The notes beneath the pieces are model-generated. The model ran no database searches and had not been told where the DNA came from. It worked only from the letters and a program-made list of their open reading frames with translations. Positions 1 through 8,069 of a DNA stretch of 14,348 nt are shown piece by piece. A program made the translations under genes and the position numbers. Each line of letters starts with the position of its first letter. Positions within the stretch are counted from its first letter, which is position 1. The DNA is taken from the NCBI GenBank assembly GCA_023386515.1, contig JAEWJQ010000348.1, positions 1-14,348 of the forward strand. Direction: 5' to 3'. The stretch is from Pseudomonadota bacterium. GTDB lineage: Bacteria; Pseudomonadota; Alphaproteobacteria; Sphingomonadales; Sphingomonadaceae.

Positions 1-232
1 CAACGATCCGGCGGCCGATCGCTGGTATTCCCGGGATGTCGCCGCGATCGCCGCGCGACGCGGCCTCGGCGTCACCGCCCCCTATTTCGTCGACGCCAGT
101 CAGCCGACTCAGGGCTGGCCGCGCGGCGGGTTGACGGTGGTGCGCTTCCCCAACAACCATTTGCTCTACGCCTTCACCTGGTTCGGCCTCGCCGCACTGA
201 TCGTCGTCATGGCCTGGCGGGCGCGGCGCTGA
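1..232 (+). CDS. SURF1 family cytochrome c oxidase assembly protein, C-terminal part
   Basis: Only the last 76 codons are present; the reading frame enters from the left edge at base 2 and stops with TGA at 230-232. The visible end has the typical SURF1 finish: a stretch around RFPNNHLLYAFTWFGLA followed by a hydrophobic segment (about the last 20 residues) and a short basic tail. In the family this is the second of two transmembrane helices, and the conserved NNHLxYAxTWF block lies at the membrane boundary. SURF1 proteins assist assembly of the haem-copper oxidase in the inner membrane. The upstream neighbours, which would show whether this sits in a cox operon, are outside the window. The gene ends four bases before the stop of a converging minus-strand gene, so the two transcription units meet tail to tail here. 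Confidence 0.88.
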   Translation, partial: NDPAADRWYSRDVAAIAARRGLGVTAPYFVDASQPTQGWPRGGLTVVRFPNNHLLYAFTWFGLAALIVVMAWRARR

Positions 233-236
233 CGCG

Positions 237-503
237 TCAGCAATTGGCGACGAACTCGCGCAGTTCCTCGTCGCGGATCTCGAACACGGCGAACAGGTCG
301 AGCGCCTGCAAGGCCGGCACCGCCGCCGCGATCGCTTCCGACAGCAGCTCCCGCGCGGCAGGGTCGATCTCGGGATCGGACCAGCGCTGCGCGTTGCGGA
401 CGAAGGCGGCCACCGTGCCCTTGCGCAGCGTCGTGCCGTCCACGTCGAGATAATCGTCGCCGTCCGCCAGGATATCCTCCGGCCGGGTCGCCTCACCGCT
501 CAT
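237..503 (-). CDS. conserved-looking hypothetical protein, 88 aa
   Basis: A small acidic, soluble protein with no signal peptide or membrane segment. It reads through a DGDDYLDVDGTTLRKGT-like opening and ends in FVANC. I do not recognise a family. Support for a real gene: the ATG at 501-503 is preceded on the minus strand by a purine-rich GAAAGGGG Shine-Dalgarno-like stretch about six bases upstream; the codon use is typical of the neighbourhood; and it lies 16 bases downstream of the 118-residue gene on the same strand, so it is probably the last gene of a three-gene minus-strand operon. It converges with the SURF1 gene with almost no space, leaving no room for an intrinsic terminator between them. 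Function unknown. Confidence 0.6.
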   Translation of the reverse strand: MSGEATRPEDILADGDDYLDVDGTTLRKGTVAAFVRNAQRWSDPEIDPAARELLSEAIAAAVPALQALDLFAVFEIRDEELREFVANC

Positions 504-519
504 CGTCGCCCCTTTCTGC

Positions 520-876
520 TCACGCCAGTTCCATCATCACTATAGCGGACGCGAGCGCCCCGGCGAACATTCGGTCCGTTTCGGCTCTTCGGCGTGCCGC
601 CACGCACCGCGGCAGACGATCGAGCCGGCTGGGGTCGGCGAGCAGGCCGCAGATCAGCGCCTCGTCGCCGCCCGCGCCGAAGGGGCAGGCCTTGCAAAGC
701 GGCCGGCCGAGGCACCCCTCGCCCAGCGTCATCACGCTGTCGATCACCGGCGCCAGCATGTCGAAGCCGAGCGGCGCAAGCAGGGCGTGCAGGCGTTGCT
801 GGACCGGCAATCGCGCGTCACGTGCGGCACGCCAGCAGCGCGCGGCCTGCGCAATGACGGCCGCCGGCACCGTCAT
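520..876 (-). CDS. hypothetical protein with a cysteine cluster, 118 aa
   Basis: The start codon at 874-876 overlaps the stop of the upstream methyltransferase-like gene in an ATGA arrangement, so the two are very likely translationally coupled. The protein begins MTVPAAVIAQAARCW, is mostly helical in character and carries a central cysteine cluster, CLGRPLCKACPFG (about residues 55-67), with further Cys at about 76 and 91. Spacing C-x5-C-x2-C plus a later Cys suggests possible metal binding, but I cannot name a matching family. A longer reading frame extends upstream to 1194 inside the methyltransferase gene; I reject that part because it is antiphase to a clear family member. Function unknown; coupling suggests it works with, or is regulated with, the membrane methyltransferase-like protein. 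Confidence 0.68.
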   Translation of the reverse strand: MTVPAAVIAQAARCWRAARDARLPVQQRLHALLAPLGFDMLAPVIDSVMTLGEGCLGRPLCKACPFGAGGDEALICGLLADPSRLDRLPRCVAARRRAETDRMFAGALASAIVMMELA

Positions 877-1586
877 GACCGGGTCGCCGGCCACAACCGC
901 CCGACCCTCGCCGCATAGATGTCGTAACGGGTGCCGAACTGCTTGCGCATCATCGCCTCCTCGCGCGGCACGCGCAGCGTCCACATCGCCGCGAAGGCGG
1001 GGATGGCGAGCGCGCCGGCGATGACATTGTGGATCAGCAACGGCTGGATGAGCACCGCCAGCCAAATGGCGACATACATCGGATGCCGCCAGCGCGCGTA
1101 GACCCCGTCGGTGACGAGGCGATGTTCCGCGTGCAGCTCCAGTCCCGGGCTCCAGTTGCGCCCCAGATCGGCGTGGCTGCGCCAGAACAGCCACAGCGTC
1201 GGCAGCAGCATGATCGCGCCAGCGGCCGTCACCACACCGGGGAGGCGAAAATCCGCAAAGCCGAACAGCCCGGTCGCCAGGTGGAGCAGCGGCAGAACCA
1301 TCATCGTGGCGAACATGCCGAGCAGCAGCGCGCGCTCCGTGGCATCGCTACGCGCATGGACGACGGCGTTGGCGCGATTTCGTGCCGCATGCGGCAGGCG
1401 GATTGCGGTCATCGCGACGAACAGCACAAGCCAGAGCAGCCCGCCCAGGCCGATGTCCCGCCAGCGTAGCGTGGCCAGGCCTACAAGCACTGCACAGGCG
1501 GCCAACATCGCGACCGTCCCGATCCCGCTCATCATCGGCCGGCGACCGCTGGCCGGTACATGGCCCCGCTCCGCGTGATCGACCAT
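873..1586 (-). CDS. isoprenylcysteine carboxyl methyltransferase (ICMT)-like membrane protein
   Basis: A 237-residue integral membrane protein with about five hydrophobic segments (roughly residues 20-40, 48-64, 86-110, 116-136 and 170-202). The C-terminal half has the ICMT/PEMT family pattern: an RHPMYVAIWL block (HPMY at 168-171), then a conserved Glu around PREE (207-210), then FGTRYDIYAARVGRLWP near the end, the region that binds S-adenosylmethionine in the family. Bacterial members are usually annotated only as methyltransferases because there is no prenylated-protein substrate; the true substrate is unknown. The start is well supported by GGGAGG seven bases before the ATG. It is transcribed divergently from the sensor kinase gene and heads a probable three-gene operon. 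Confidence 0.85.
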   Translation of the reverse strand: MVDHAERGHVPASGRRPMMSGIGTVAMLAACAVLVGLATLRWRDIGLGGLLWLVLFVAMTAIRLPHAARNRANAVVHARSDATERALLLGMFATMMVLPLLHLATGLFGFADFRLPGVVTAAGAIMLLPTLWLFWRSHADLGRNWSPGLELHAEHRLVTDGVYARWRHPMYVAIWLAVLIQPLLIHNVIAGALAIPAFAAMWTLRVPREEAMMRKQFGTRYDIYAARVGRLWPATRS

Positions 1587-1621
1587 CGCTAGACCTCCCG
1601 TGATTGCTGCTATTGCGAGTC

Positions 1622-1634
1622 TATAGCATCTATA
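1622..1634. promoter_or_regulatory. inverted repeat between divergent genes
   Basis: TATAG-CAT-CTATA, a perfect 5+5 bp inverted repeat with a 3-base spacer, lies in the roughly 110-base region between the ICMT-like gene (minus) and the sensor kinase gene (plus). The A+T-rich arms also resemble -10 elements on both strands, so this may be a promoter, an operator, or both. No binding protein can be named. Confidence 0.35.
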
Positions 1635-1682
1635 CGCGGGCGCGGCAATCGCGATGCGTCGTGCCTTCGCCGATCGCAGCGG

Positions 1683-1688
1683 CTATAG
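1683..1688 (+). promoter_or_regulatory. possible -10 element immediately before the kinase start
   Basis: CTATAG lies seven bases before the preferred ATG at 1696, with no Shine-Dalgarno sequence between. If used as a -10 box, transcription would begin at or next to the start codon and give a leaderless message. I see no convincing -35 box at standard spacing, so this is tentative. Confidence 0.3.
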
Positions 1689-1695
1689 CGATGCC

Positions 1696-2964
1696 ATGCC
1701 CTTCGCCCCGCCCGCCCGCGCCGATGCCGCCGCGCGCAACATGCGCCAGCTGGTGCTGTTGCGCTGGCTCGCGGTCGGCGGTCAGCTTGCCGCAATCGTC
1801 ATCGTCCACGCGGGGTTCGCGATCCGGTTGCCGTTGCTGCCGATGGTGTCGGTGCTCGGCGGGCTGGTCTTCCTCAATCTCGTCACGTTGCTGCGGCTGC
1901 ACCGCTGGCCGGTGACACATGCCGAATTGTTCGGCAGCCTGCTGGTCGACGTTACCGCGCTGACCGTGCAGCTCTACCTCAGCGGCGGCGCGACCAATCC
2001 GTTCGTGTCACTCTATCTGTTGCAGGTGGTGATGGGCGCCGTGCTGCTCGACGCCTGGTCGAGCTGGGCGCTGGTCGGCGTCACCGGTGCCGCCTTCGCG
2101 CTGCTCGCCGTCGAGCACCGGCCGCTGCTGCTGCCGGACGCGTTGGCGACCAGCCTGTCGCCGGTCTATATCTTCGGCAGCTGGCTCGCCTTCGTGCTCG
2201 CCGCGGTGCTGCTGGTGCTGTTCGTCACCCGCATCGCCGCCAATCTGCGCAGCCGAGACGCCCACCTGGCGGAGATGCGCCAGCGCGCGGCGGAGGAAGA
2301 ACAGATCGTTCGCATGGGCCTGCTCGCCAGCGGCGCCGCGCACGAGCTGGGAACGCCGCTGTCGTCCATCTCCGTCCTGCTCGGCGACTGGAAGACGGAG
2401 GCCGCGATCCGCGCCGATCCGCGCCTCGCCACTGAGGTCGACGAGATGCAGGCGGAGGTGAAGCGCTGCAAGGCGATCGTCTCCGGCATCCTGTTCGCCG
2501 CGGGCGAGGTGACCGGCGAGGCGCCGGCGCGGACGACGCTGCGCCGCTTCCTGGCCGCGATCGTCACCACCTGGCCGGGCAAGGTGACGTTCGAGGACCG
2601 GCTGGGCGCCGACCGGCCGATCGTCGCCGACCGCGCACTCGCGCAGGCGCTGACCGCCCTGCTCGACAATGCGGCGGAAGCATCGGCGAACTCGATCGCG
2701 CTCGTCGCGCGCACCGCCGACGATGCGCTGGTGCTGGCGGTGCAGGACGACGGCATCGGCTATCCGGACCAGGTGCTCGAAAGCCTCGGCCGCCCCTATA
2801 ACAGCAGCAAGCCGCGCCAGGGCGCCGGCCTCGGCCTGTTCCTCGCCACCAACGTACTGCGGACGCTGGGCGGGACGCTGGAGGCGCGCAACCTGCCCGG
2901 CGGCGGCGCGGAGACGCGGCTGACGCTGCCGCTCGTCAGCCTGGCGCTGGAGGAGGACGCATGA
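1696..2964 (+). CDS. regB: RegB/PrrB/ActS-type redox-sensing histidine kinase
   Basis: A 422-residue membrane sensor kinase. The N-terminal half holds about five to six hydrophobic segments (residues 18-180) with the RegB signature GGATNPF at 97-103, the loop that in RegB binds ubiquinone. The kinase core follows: H-box AAHELGTPLSS with the phosphoacceptor His216, N-box LLDNAAEAS (Asn325), DDGIG (351-355) and GAGLGLFLA (376-384). Cys258 in EVKRCKAI sits about 42 residues after the His, close to the place of the redox-active Cys of RegB. The family autophosphorylates under reducing conditions and passes phosphate to RegA. An in-frame ATG at 1654 would add 14 residues; I prefer 1696 because the extra residues look non-native to the family and neither start has a clear ribosome site. 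It overlaps the response regulator gene by ATGA. Confidence 0.9.
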   Translation: MPFAPPARADAAARNMRQLVLLRWLAVGGQLAAIVIVHAGFAIRLPLLPMVSVLGGLVFLNLVTLLRLHRWPVTHAELFGSLLVDVTALTVQLYLSGGATNPFVSLYLLQVVMGAVLLDAWSSWALVGVTGAAFALLAVEHRPLLLPDALATSLSPVYIFGSWLAFVLAAVLLVLFVTRIAANLRSRDAHLAEMRQRAAEEEQIVRMGLLASGAAHELGTPLSSISVLLGDWKTEAAIRADPRLATEVDEMQAEVKRCKAIVSGILFAAGEVTGEAPARTTLRRFLAAIVTTWPGKVTFEDRLGADRPIVADRALAQALTALLDNAAEASANSIALVARTADDALVLAVQDDGIGYPDQVLESLGRPYNSSKPRQGAGLGLFLATNVLRTLGGTLEARNLPGGGAETRLTLPLVSLALEEDA

Positions 2965-3515
2965 CCGACATCGCGACGGATATGGCCACGGACCGGCGCC
3001 TGCTCGTCGTCGAGGACGACGCCAGCTTCGCCCGCACGCTGGCGCGCAGCTTCGAACGGCGCGGCTATCAGGTGGAGATGCTCGCCGGCCCCGACGGACT
3101 GGAACCGGCGGCGCGCGACTTTCGGCCCAGCCATGCGGTGGTCGACCTGCGCCTGGGCGGCGCGTCCGGCCTCGCCTGCGTCGCCGCGCTGCACGCGCTC
3201 GACCCGGCGATGAAGATCGTCGTGCTGACCGGCTTCGCCAGCATCGCCACCGCGGTCGAGGCGATCAAATTGGGCGCGACCAACTATCTGACCAAGCCCG
3301 CCAACACCGATGACATCGAAGCCGCCTTCGCGCGCGAGGACGGCGATGCCGCGGTCGACATCTCGGCACCGCCGACCTCGATCAAGACGCTCGAATGGGA
3401 GCATATCCACCAGACGCTGGCGGATGCCGACTTCAACATATCCGAAGCGGCGCGGCGGCTGGGCATGCACCGGCGGACGCTGGCACGGAAGCTCGACAAG
3501 CGGCACATGGGCTGA
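2961..3515 (+). CDS. regA: RegA/PrrA/ActR-type response regulator
   Basis: 184 residues: a receiver domain (about 12-125) with acidic pocket Glu18-Asp19-Asp20, phosphoacceptor Asp62 in VVDLRLG, Thr90 and Lys112 in YLTKPAN. A short linker rich in Ala/Pro leads to a Fis-type helix-turn-helix at the C-terminus (about 144-182), containing LEWEHI, ISEAARRLGMHRRTLARKL and a basic end. GFASIATAVEAIKLGATNYLTKPAN and MHRRTLxRKL are hallmark blocks of the RegA/PrrA/ActR family, global regulators of respiration, carbon and nitrogen metabolism by redox state. The start overlaps the kinase stop (ATGA at 2961-2964), with GGAGGA just upstream, so stoichiometric coupled translation with the partner kinase is expected. 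Unlike the classical arrangement in photosynthetic relatives, no SenC/PrrC gene lies between or beside the pair in this window. Confidence 0.93.
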   Translation: MTDIATDMATDRRLLVVEDDASFARTLARSFERRGYQVEMLAGPDGLEPAARDFRPSHAVVDLRLGGASGLACVAALHALDPAMKIVVLTGFASIATAVEAIKLGATNYLTKPANTDDIEAAFAREDGDAAVDISAPPTSIKTLEWEHIHQTLADADFNISEAARRLGMHRRTLARKLDKRHMG

Positions 3516-3526
3516 GCCATGAACGT

Positions 3527-3554
3527 CGTCATTCCCGGCTGCGCCCGAATGACG
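3527..3554. repeat. REP-like palindrome between convergent genes
   Basis: CGTCATTC (3527-3534) is perfectly complementary to GAATGACG (3547-3554) across a GC-rich 12-base middle. The sequence resembles the widespread GTCATTCCCG...CGGGAATGAC dispersed palindromes of proteobacterial genomes, here with an imperfect inner stem. It occupies most of the 48 bases between the stop of the response regulator gene and the stop of the converging PHA-system gene, where it could act as a transcription end in both directions. Confidence 0.55.
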
Positions 3555-3563
3555 GAACGGCGA

Positions 3564-3863
3564 TCAGCGCAGCAGCTTCGGCGCCTCCTGCTGCAGCACC
3601 TCGCGGATCTTGCCCGAGAACATCGCCAGGAACATCGGCACGTCGACGACCATGTGAACATTGTCCGCGGCGACCGTCGCACGGGTCGCCAGCGCCTGTC
3701 CCATCGCCTCCACCTTGAAATGCAGCGTGTCGCCGTCCCAGCGCTGTTCGGTGATCGAGCCGCCGGGAATCACCTTGCCGATCTTGCCGATGCCGCCGTC
3801 CAGCCGCGCCCTGGCGGCGTCCTTGCCGAGCTGGTGGGGGATGTTGACGTCGATCTGGCTCAT
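3564..3863 (-). CDS. polyhydroxyalkanoic acid system family protein
   Basis: 99 residues, [21 protein letters not shown] at the start and [21 protein letters not shown] near the end. The pattern (an opening HxLGxxxARxRL, a central GxWxGDTLxF-type strand, a closing hydrophobic VDVPxxLAMF-GKI helix) matches the small PHA-system family (PHA_gran_rgn type), found near polyhydroxyalkanoate granule genes in some bacteria; its biochemical role is poorly defined. No PHA synthase or phasin is visible here, so a granule role is only family inference. The ATG overlaps the stop of the upstream VOC-protein gene (ATGA at 3860-3863), indicating coupled expression. A longer frame continues upstream to 4598, but it runs antiphase through the VOC gene and into lnt and is not credible. 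Confidence 0.82.
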   Translation of the reverse strand: MSQIDVNIPHQLGKDAARARLDGGIGKIGKVIPGGSITEQRWDGDTLHFKVEAMGQALATRATVAADNVHMVVDVPMFLAMFSGKIREVLQQEAPKLLR

Positions 3864-4315
3864 GCCGGTTCCTTTTCCTCTACCGCCGTCGCGAACAGCA
3901 TAGCGTCGTTGGCAAACGCCTTGAACTCGAGCGCGTTGCCCGAAGGATCGGTGAAGAACATCGTCGCCTGTTCGCCGACCTGGCCGGGAAAGCGGACGTG
4001 CGGCGGGATGCCGAAGCGGACGCCCGCCGCCTGCAGACGATCCACAAGGTCCCGCCAGTCGGCCATGGTCCGCACCACGCCGAAATGCGGTACCGGCACA
4101 TGATGACCGTCGACCGGATTGGCGACGGCGACCGGCTGCGCGGCCTGATCGAGATGCGCGACGATCTGATGGCCATAGAGGTCGAAGTCGATCCACTGGT
4201 CGCTCGACCGCCCCTCCCGGCAGCCGAGCAGCCCGCCGTAGAATGCGCGCGCCGCGGCGAGGTCGTGGACGGGAAAGGCGAGGTGAAATGGGCGCAGGGT
4301 CATAAGGGCTTGCAT
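3860..4315 (-). CDS. VOC superfamily (glyoxalase/dioxygenase-like) protein
   Basis: 151 residues with the paired beta-alpha-beta-beta-beta layout of vicinal-oxygen-chelate proteins: [23 protein letters not shown] at the N-terminus, then VPHFGVV in the middle and [16 protein letters not shown] near the end. His11, His77 and Glu130 are in the positions of metal ligands in the family, so a metal-dependent enzyme is plausible. The substrate cannot be deduced. The chosen ATG has GGAG about ten bases upstream; a second in-frame ATG at 4303 (MTLRPF) is a possible start and lies closer to the first strand of the fold. The gene is first of a two-gene minus-strand unit with the PHA-system protein and diverges from lnt across a gap of about 86 bases. 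Confidence 0.85.
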   Translation of the reverse strand: MQALMTLRPFHLAFPVHDLAAARAFYGGLLGCREGRSSDQWIDFDLYGHQIVAHLDQAAQPVAVANPVDGHHVPVPHFGVVRTMADWRDLVDRLQAAGVRFGIPPHVRFPGQVGEQATMFFTDPSGNALEFKAFANDAMLFATAVEEKEPA

Positions 4316-4401
4316 AGCCTATTCTCCGCGGCATCGGATAGCCTGCCCTGACACGACGAACCCCTCCCCGCCCCGACCCGGATTTGCTAGGCGCACGAGC
4401 G

Positions 4402-5931
4402 ATGACCCGCCGTCCCGCCCTTCTCGCTCTGCTGTTCGGCGCGCTCGCCGCCACCGGTTTCGCGCCGCTGCAGCTTTGGCCGCTGATGCTGGTCGGACTC
4501 GCCGGCCTGGCCTGGCTGATCCATCGAGCGCCGACGATGCGCAGCGCCGCGTGGCTCGGCTGGTGCTGGGGCCTCGGCCATTTCACCGTCAACAACAACT
4601 GGTTCCAGCACGCCTTCGACTTTCAGGACAAGATGCCGCCGGTGCTGGGCTATTTCGCCGCGGTCGGCCTCGCGCTCTACCTCGCGGTCTTCCCGATGGC
4701 GGCGGCAATGGCGACATGGCGGCTGGGTCGCCGGGAACGGCCGGACGCCGCCTTCGCACTGACCTTCGCCGCGACGTGGATCGCGACGGAATATCTCCGC
4801 TCGATATTGTTCACCGGCTATGCCTGGGACCCGGTCGGTGTCGTCTGGCTGCCGGTCATCGGCGTCGCGCGCCTTTCCGCCCTGATCGGCACCTATGCGC
4901 TGTCCGGCGTCACCGCGTTGGCCGCGGCGTCGCTGCTGTTGCTGCCGCAGCGGCGCTGGACCCTGCCGGGGCTGATCTTCGCCGCCCTGACGGTCGCGGC
5001 CATCCTCGCCCCGCTGTCGCGTGCGCCGGACGCCGCGCCGGATGCGCCGCTGCTCCATGTCGTCCAGCCCAATATCGGCCAGAATGCGCGCGGCGAGGAC
5101 GATCAGGAGGCGATGCTCGCTGCGCTTACCCGCTGGTCCGGCCGCCCGGGCCCGCGCCCACGCCTGGTGCTGTGGCCGGAAGGCGTGATGCGCGACTATC
5201 TAGAAAGCGGCTATCCCGGCTGGATCTATGACGGGCAGAGCCCGCTGTTCAACCGCTGGCGTCTGGCCCGCCTGCTCGGCCCGCGCGACATTCTGCTGAC
5301 CGGCCATACGCCGCTGCGCTTCGACAAGGCCGGCGACGTCGCGGGGGCGTCCAATTCGGTGTTCGCGCTCGACTCGCGGGCGCGGATCGTCGGCCGCTAT
5401 GACAAGGCGCATCTCGTCCCCTATGGCGAATATCTGCCGATGCCCTGGCTGCTCAAGCCGCTCGGCCTCGCCCGACTCGTGCCCGGCGACTTCGACTTCG
5501 ACAGCGGCCCCGGCCCCCGTACCCTGACCCTGCCCGGCTTCGGCGCGATCGGCTTCCAGATCTGCTACGAGATCATCTTCTCCGGCCGCGTCGTCGACGA
5601 GGCGCATCGGCCGCGGCTGATCTTCAATCCGTCAACCGATGCCTGGTTCGGCCGCTGGGGCCCGCCGCAGCATCTGGCGCAGGCGCGGATGCGCGCGATC
5701 GAGGAAGGGTTGCCGATCGTCCGCTCGACGCCGACCGGCATCTCCGCCGTCATCGTTGCCGACGGCCGCCTGCTCGCCACAGTCCCGCATGAGCATGCCG
5801 GCGCGATCGAGGTCGCGATGCCGCCAGCCCTGCCGCCGACGCCGTTCAGCCGCATCGGCAATTGGGCGGCTCTGCTCACGGCAGCGGTCTTCGCCGCGGT
5901 CGCGATTGCCATCCGCCGTCGCGCGCTATAG
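4402..5931 (+). CDS. lnt: apolipoprotein N-acyltransferase
   Basis: 509 residues, normal length for Lnt. The N-terminal part (1-205) has about six to seven membrane segments; the C-terminal part is a periplasmic nitrilase-like domain, followed by a last membrane helix (about 486-504). The catalytic triad is visible: Glu260 in LVLWPEG, Lys335 in [16 protein letters not shown] and Cys388 in [10 protein letters not shown]. The enzyme transfers an acyl chain from phospholipid to the N-terminal cysteine of lipoproteins, the last step of lipoprotein maturation in the inner membrane. An upstream in-frame TTG at 4384 would add six residues, but ATG 4402 gives the usual MTRRP-type short basic start. 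No Shine-Dalgarno is visible; a GCTAGG hexamer lies 10 bases before the ATG. metK follows after 40 bases. Confidence 0.95.
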   Translation: MTRRPALLALLFGALAATGFAPLQLWPLMLVGLAGLAWLIHRAPTMRSAAWLGWCWGLGHFTVNNNWFQHAFDFQDKMPPVLGYFAAVGLALYLAVFPMAAAMATWRLGRRERPDAAFALTFAATWIATEYLRSILFTGYAWDPVGVVWLPVIGVARLSALIGTYALSGVTALAAASLLLLPQRRWTLPGLIFAALTVAAILAPLSRAPDAAPDAPLLHVVQPNIGQNARGEDDQEAMLAALTRWSGRPGPRPRLVLWPEGVMRDYLESGYPGWIYDGQSPLFNRWRLARLLGPRDILLTGHTPLRFDKAGDVAGASNSVFALDSRARIVGRYDKAHLVPYGEYLPMPWLLKPLGLARLVPGDFDFDSGPGPRTLTLPGFGAIGFQICYEIIFSGRVVDEAHRPRLIFNPSTDAWFGRWGPPQHLAQARMRAIEEGLPIVRSTPTGISAVIVADGRLLATVPHEHAGAIEVAMPPALPPTPFSRIGNWAALLTAAVFAAVAIAIRRRAL

Positions 5932-5932
5932 T
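5906..5932 (+). promoter_or_regulatory. candidate metK promoter
   Basis: TTGCCA at 5906-5911 and TATAGT at 5927-5932 look like -35 and -10 boxes, overlapping the 3' end of lnt. The spacer of 15 bases is shorter than ideal, so the -10 is more convincing than the -35. Transcription would start about 5938-5940, inside the inverted repeat that follows. Confidence 0.4.
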
Positions 5933-5936
5933 GGTC

Positions 5937-5956
5937 ATATAAAGGCATCTTTATAT
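5937..5956. promoter_or_regulatory. metK operator: 8+8 bp inverted repeat
   Basis: ATATAAAG (5937-5944), GCAT, CTTTATAT (5949-5956): a perfect 8 bp inverted repeat that stands out as A+T-rich in GC-rich DNA. It lies directly after the -10-like hexamer and ends 15 bases before the metK ATG. The form AAAG-N4-CTTT with flanking A/T matches, as far as I recall, the sites proposed for ArsR-family SAM/SAH-responsive repressors (SahR/SamR) of methionine-cycle genes in proteobacteria. The repressor gene is not in this window. Confidence 0.65.
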
Positions 5957-5971
5957 CGTTATGAGGCAGTG

Positions 5972-7174
<1,203 letters not shown>

Positions 7175-7182
7175 TCCCGGCT

Positions 7183-7205
7183 GGCCCCGGGCAAAAGTCG
7201 GGGCC
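7183..7205 (+). other. short hairpin after metK
   Basis: GGCCCCG (7183-7189) pairs with CGGGGCC (7199-7205) across a 9-base loop, beginning eight bases after the metK stop. It has no following T run, so it is not a terminator by itself; it may stabilise the 3' end or assist the terminator just downstream. Confidence 0.4.
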
Positions 7206-7219
7206 GATGGACGCCATGC

Positions 7220-7260
7220 AAAAGACCGCCGCGGTCCACCGCGGCGGTCTTTTTCTTTTT
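7220..7260 (+). terminator. intrinsic terminator of metK
   Basis: A perfect 15 bp stem (7220-7234 with 7239-7253), loop TCCA, GC-rich core, directly followed by TTTTCTTTTT. This is a textbook Rho-independent terminator for metK. The lower strand has four A/T pairs at its end and could weakly terminate the converging PilZ-operon transcript as well. Confidence 0.93.
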
Positions 7261-7300
7261 CGTAGCTATGCCCGCCGGCAGTCTGCCGGGGACTGCGCCG

Positions 7301-7666
7301 CTACCGCCGGTAGGCGTGCCGCATCTCATCCATCCAGCCGACCTGCACGTTCGACGCGGGCGCACCCGACGACGCCGACGAGCGCGGTTTGCGCGCCGCT
7401 TCCAGATCGATCGGCTGCGCGAAATTCAGGCCCGCAAGCCGATCGGTGACCCACATCACCATCGCGGGCAGTCCTTCGAGCAGGCCCATGTCGACGACGA
7501 TGGGCATGTCGGCCTTCAATTCGCCGCGATGCTCAACACAGGCACCGGTCAGCGACAGATTGCGGACACGTTGCAGCGTCGGGCGCGACAGCCCTGGGAC
7601 GTGCAGATAGGCGCGTACAATGACGCTGCTGCGCTTCTGCCGGGGGGATTCTAGCGACTGATCCAT
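7301..7666 (-). CDS. PilZ domain protein
   Basis: 121 residues. A single PilZ-like beta-barrel fits: basic start SPRQKRSSVIVRAYLHV, then NLSLTGACV (the family's N/D-x-S-x-x-G motif at 36-41), then MVMWVTDRLAGLNFAQPID, matching the VVW...aGl.F..p ending of the fold, with a charged tail after residue 90. PilZ proteins often bind cyclic di-GMP; here the arginine motif before the barrel is R-x-x-R (9-12) rather than R-x-x-x-R, so binding is uncertain. ATG 7666 has GAGG five bases upstream; a GTG one codon earlier is too close to it. Last gene of a minus-strand cluster, 19 bases after the preceding unknown gene. Confidence 0.85.
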   Translation of the reverse strand: MDQSLESPRQKRSSVIVRAYLHVPGLSRPTLQRVRNLSLTGACVEHRGELKADMPIVVDMGLLEGLPAMVMWVTDRLAGLNFAQPIDLEAARKPRSSASSGAPASNVQVGWMDEMRHAYRR

Positions 7667-7685
7667 CACAACCTCGTTGCCGCCG

Positions 7686-8069
7686 CTATGCCGGCTGCGT
7701 AGTTACCGAACTATGAATTTCGGCAGCTAATCCGGAGGTTTCGCTCGCATGCTCGGCCGCACCGTGCGGCTTCCGCAGCGCCGCGAGAGCCGCCGCCGTC
7801 GCCCGCTCGATCATCGCGGCGGTGATCCACGACGGCAGTCCGTGCCGCGTGTCGGGACCGCCCAGCCGACGCGCCGCCACCGCCCCCACGGCGACCACGA
7901 TCTGGCTCGCCAGCATCCGTGTGCCGCCGCGCGTCAACCGCGGATTGCGCAACGCCAGTCCCTCCGCCACCGCGCCCGCCGCGGCGACCAGCATCAGCGG
8001 CTCGCGCGCAGCCTCGTGCCAGACGGCGGCGATCGGGCCGGCTTCGGCCTCCCTGGAATCATGGCTCAC
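7686..8069 (-). CDS. hypothetical protein, 127 aa, coupled to FNT channel gene
   Basis: Starts at GTG 8069, which overlaps the TGA stop of the upstream transporter gene (8066-8069). The protein has two moderately hydrophobic stretches (near PLMLVAAAGAVAEGLAL and MLASQIVVAVGAVAARR) and a polar C-terminus. I do not recognise a family; a small membrane-associated protein is possible. The frame is open further upstream to 8672, but that portion is antiphase to the transporter gene and rejected. Overlap with the transporter and a 19-base gap to the PilZ gene suggest all three are one transcript. Confidence 0.6.
   Translation of the reverse strand: MSHDSREAEAGPIAAVWHEAAREPLMLVAAAGAVAEGLALRNPRLTRGGTRMLASQIVVAVGAVAARRLGGPDTRHGLPSWITAAMIERATAAALAALRKPHGAAEHASETSGLAAEIHSSVTTQPA

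Noticed and set aside
3564..4598. 344-codon minus-strand frame
   Set aside because: Only the last 99 codons are the PHA-system protein; the rest runs antiphase through the VOC gene and opposite lnt.
5932..5971. SAM riboswitch before metK
   Set aside because: Only 40 bases separate lnt and metK; the one structure is a simple palindrome with a 4-base spacer, better explained as a DNA operator.
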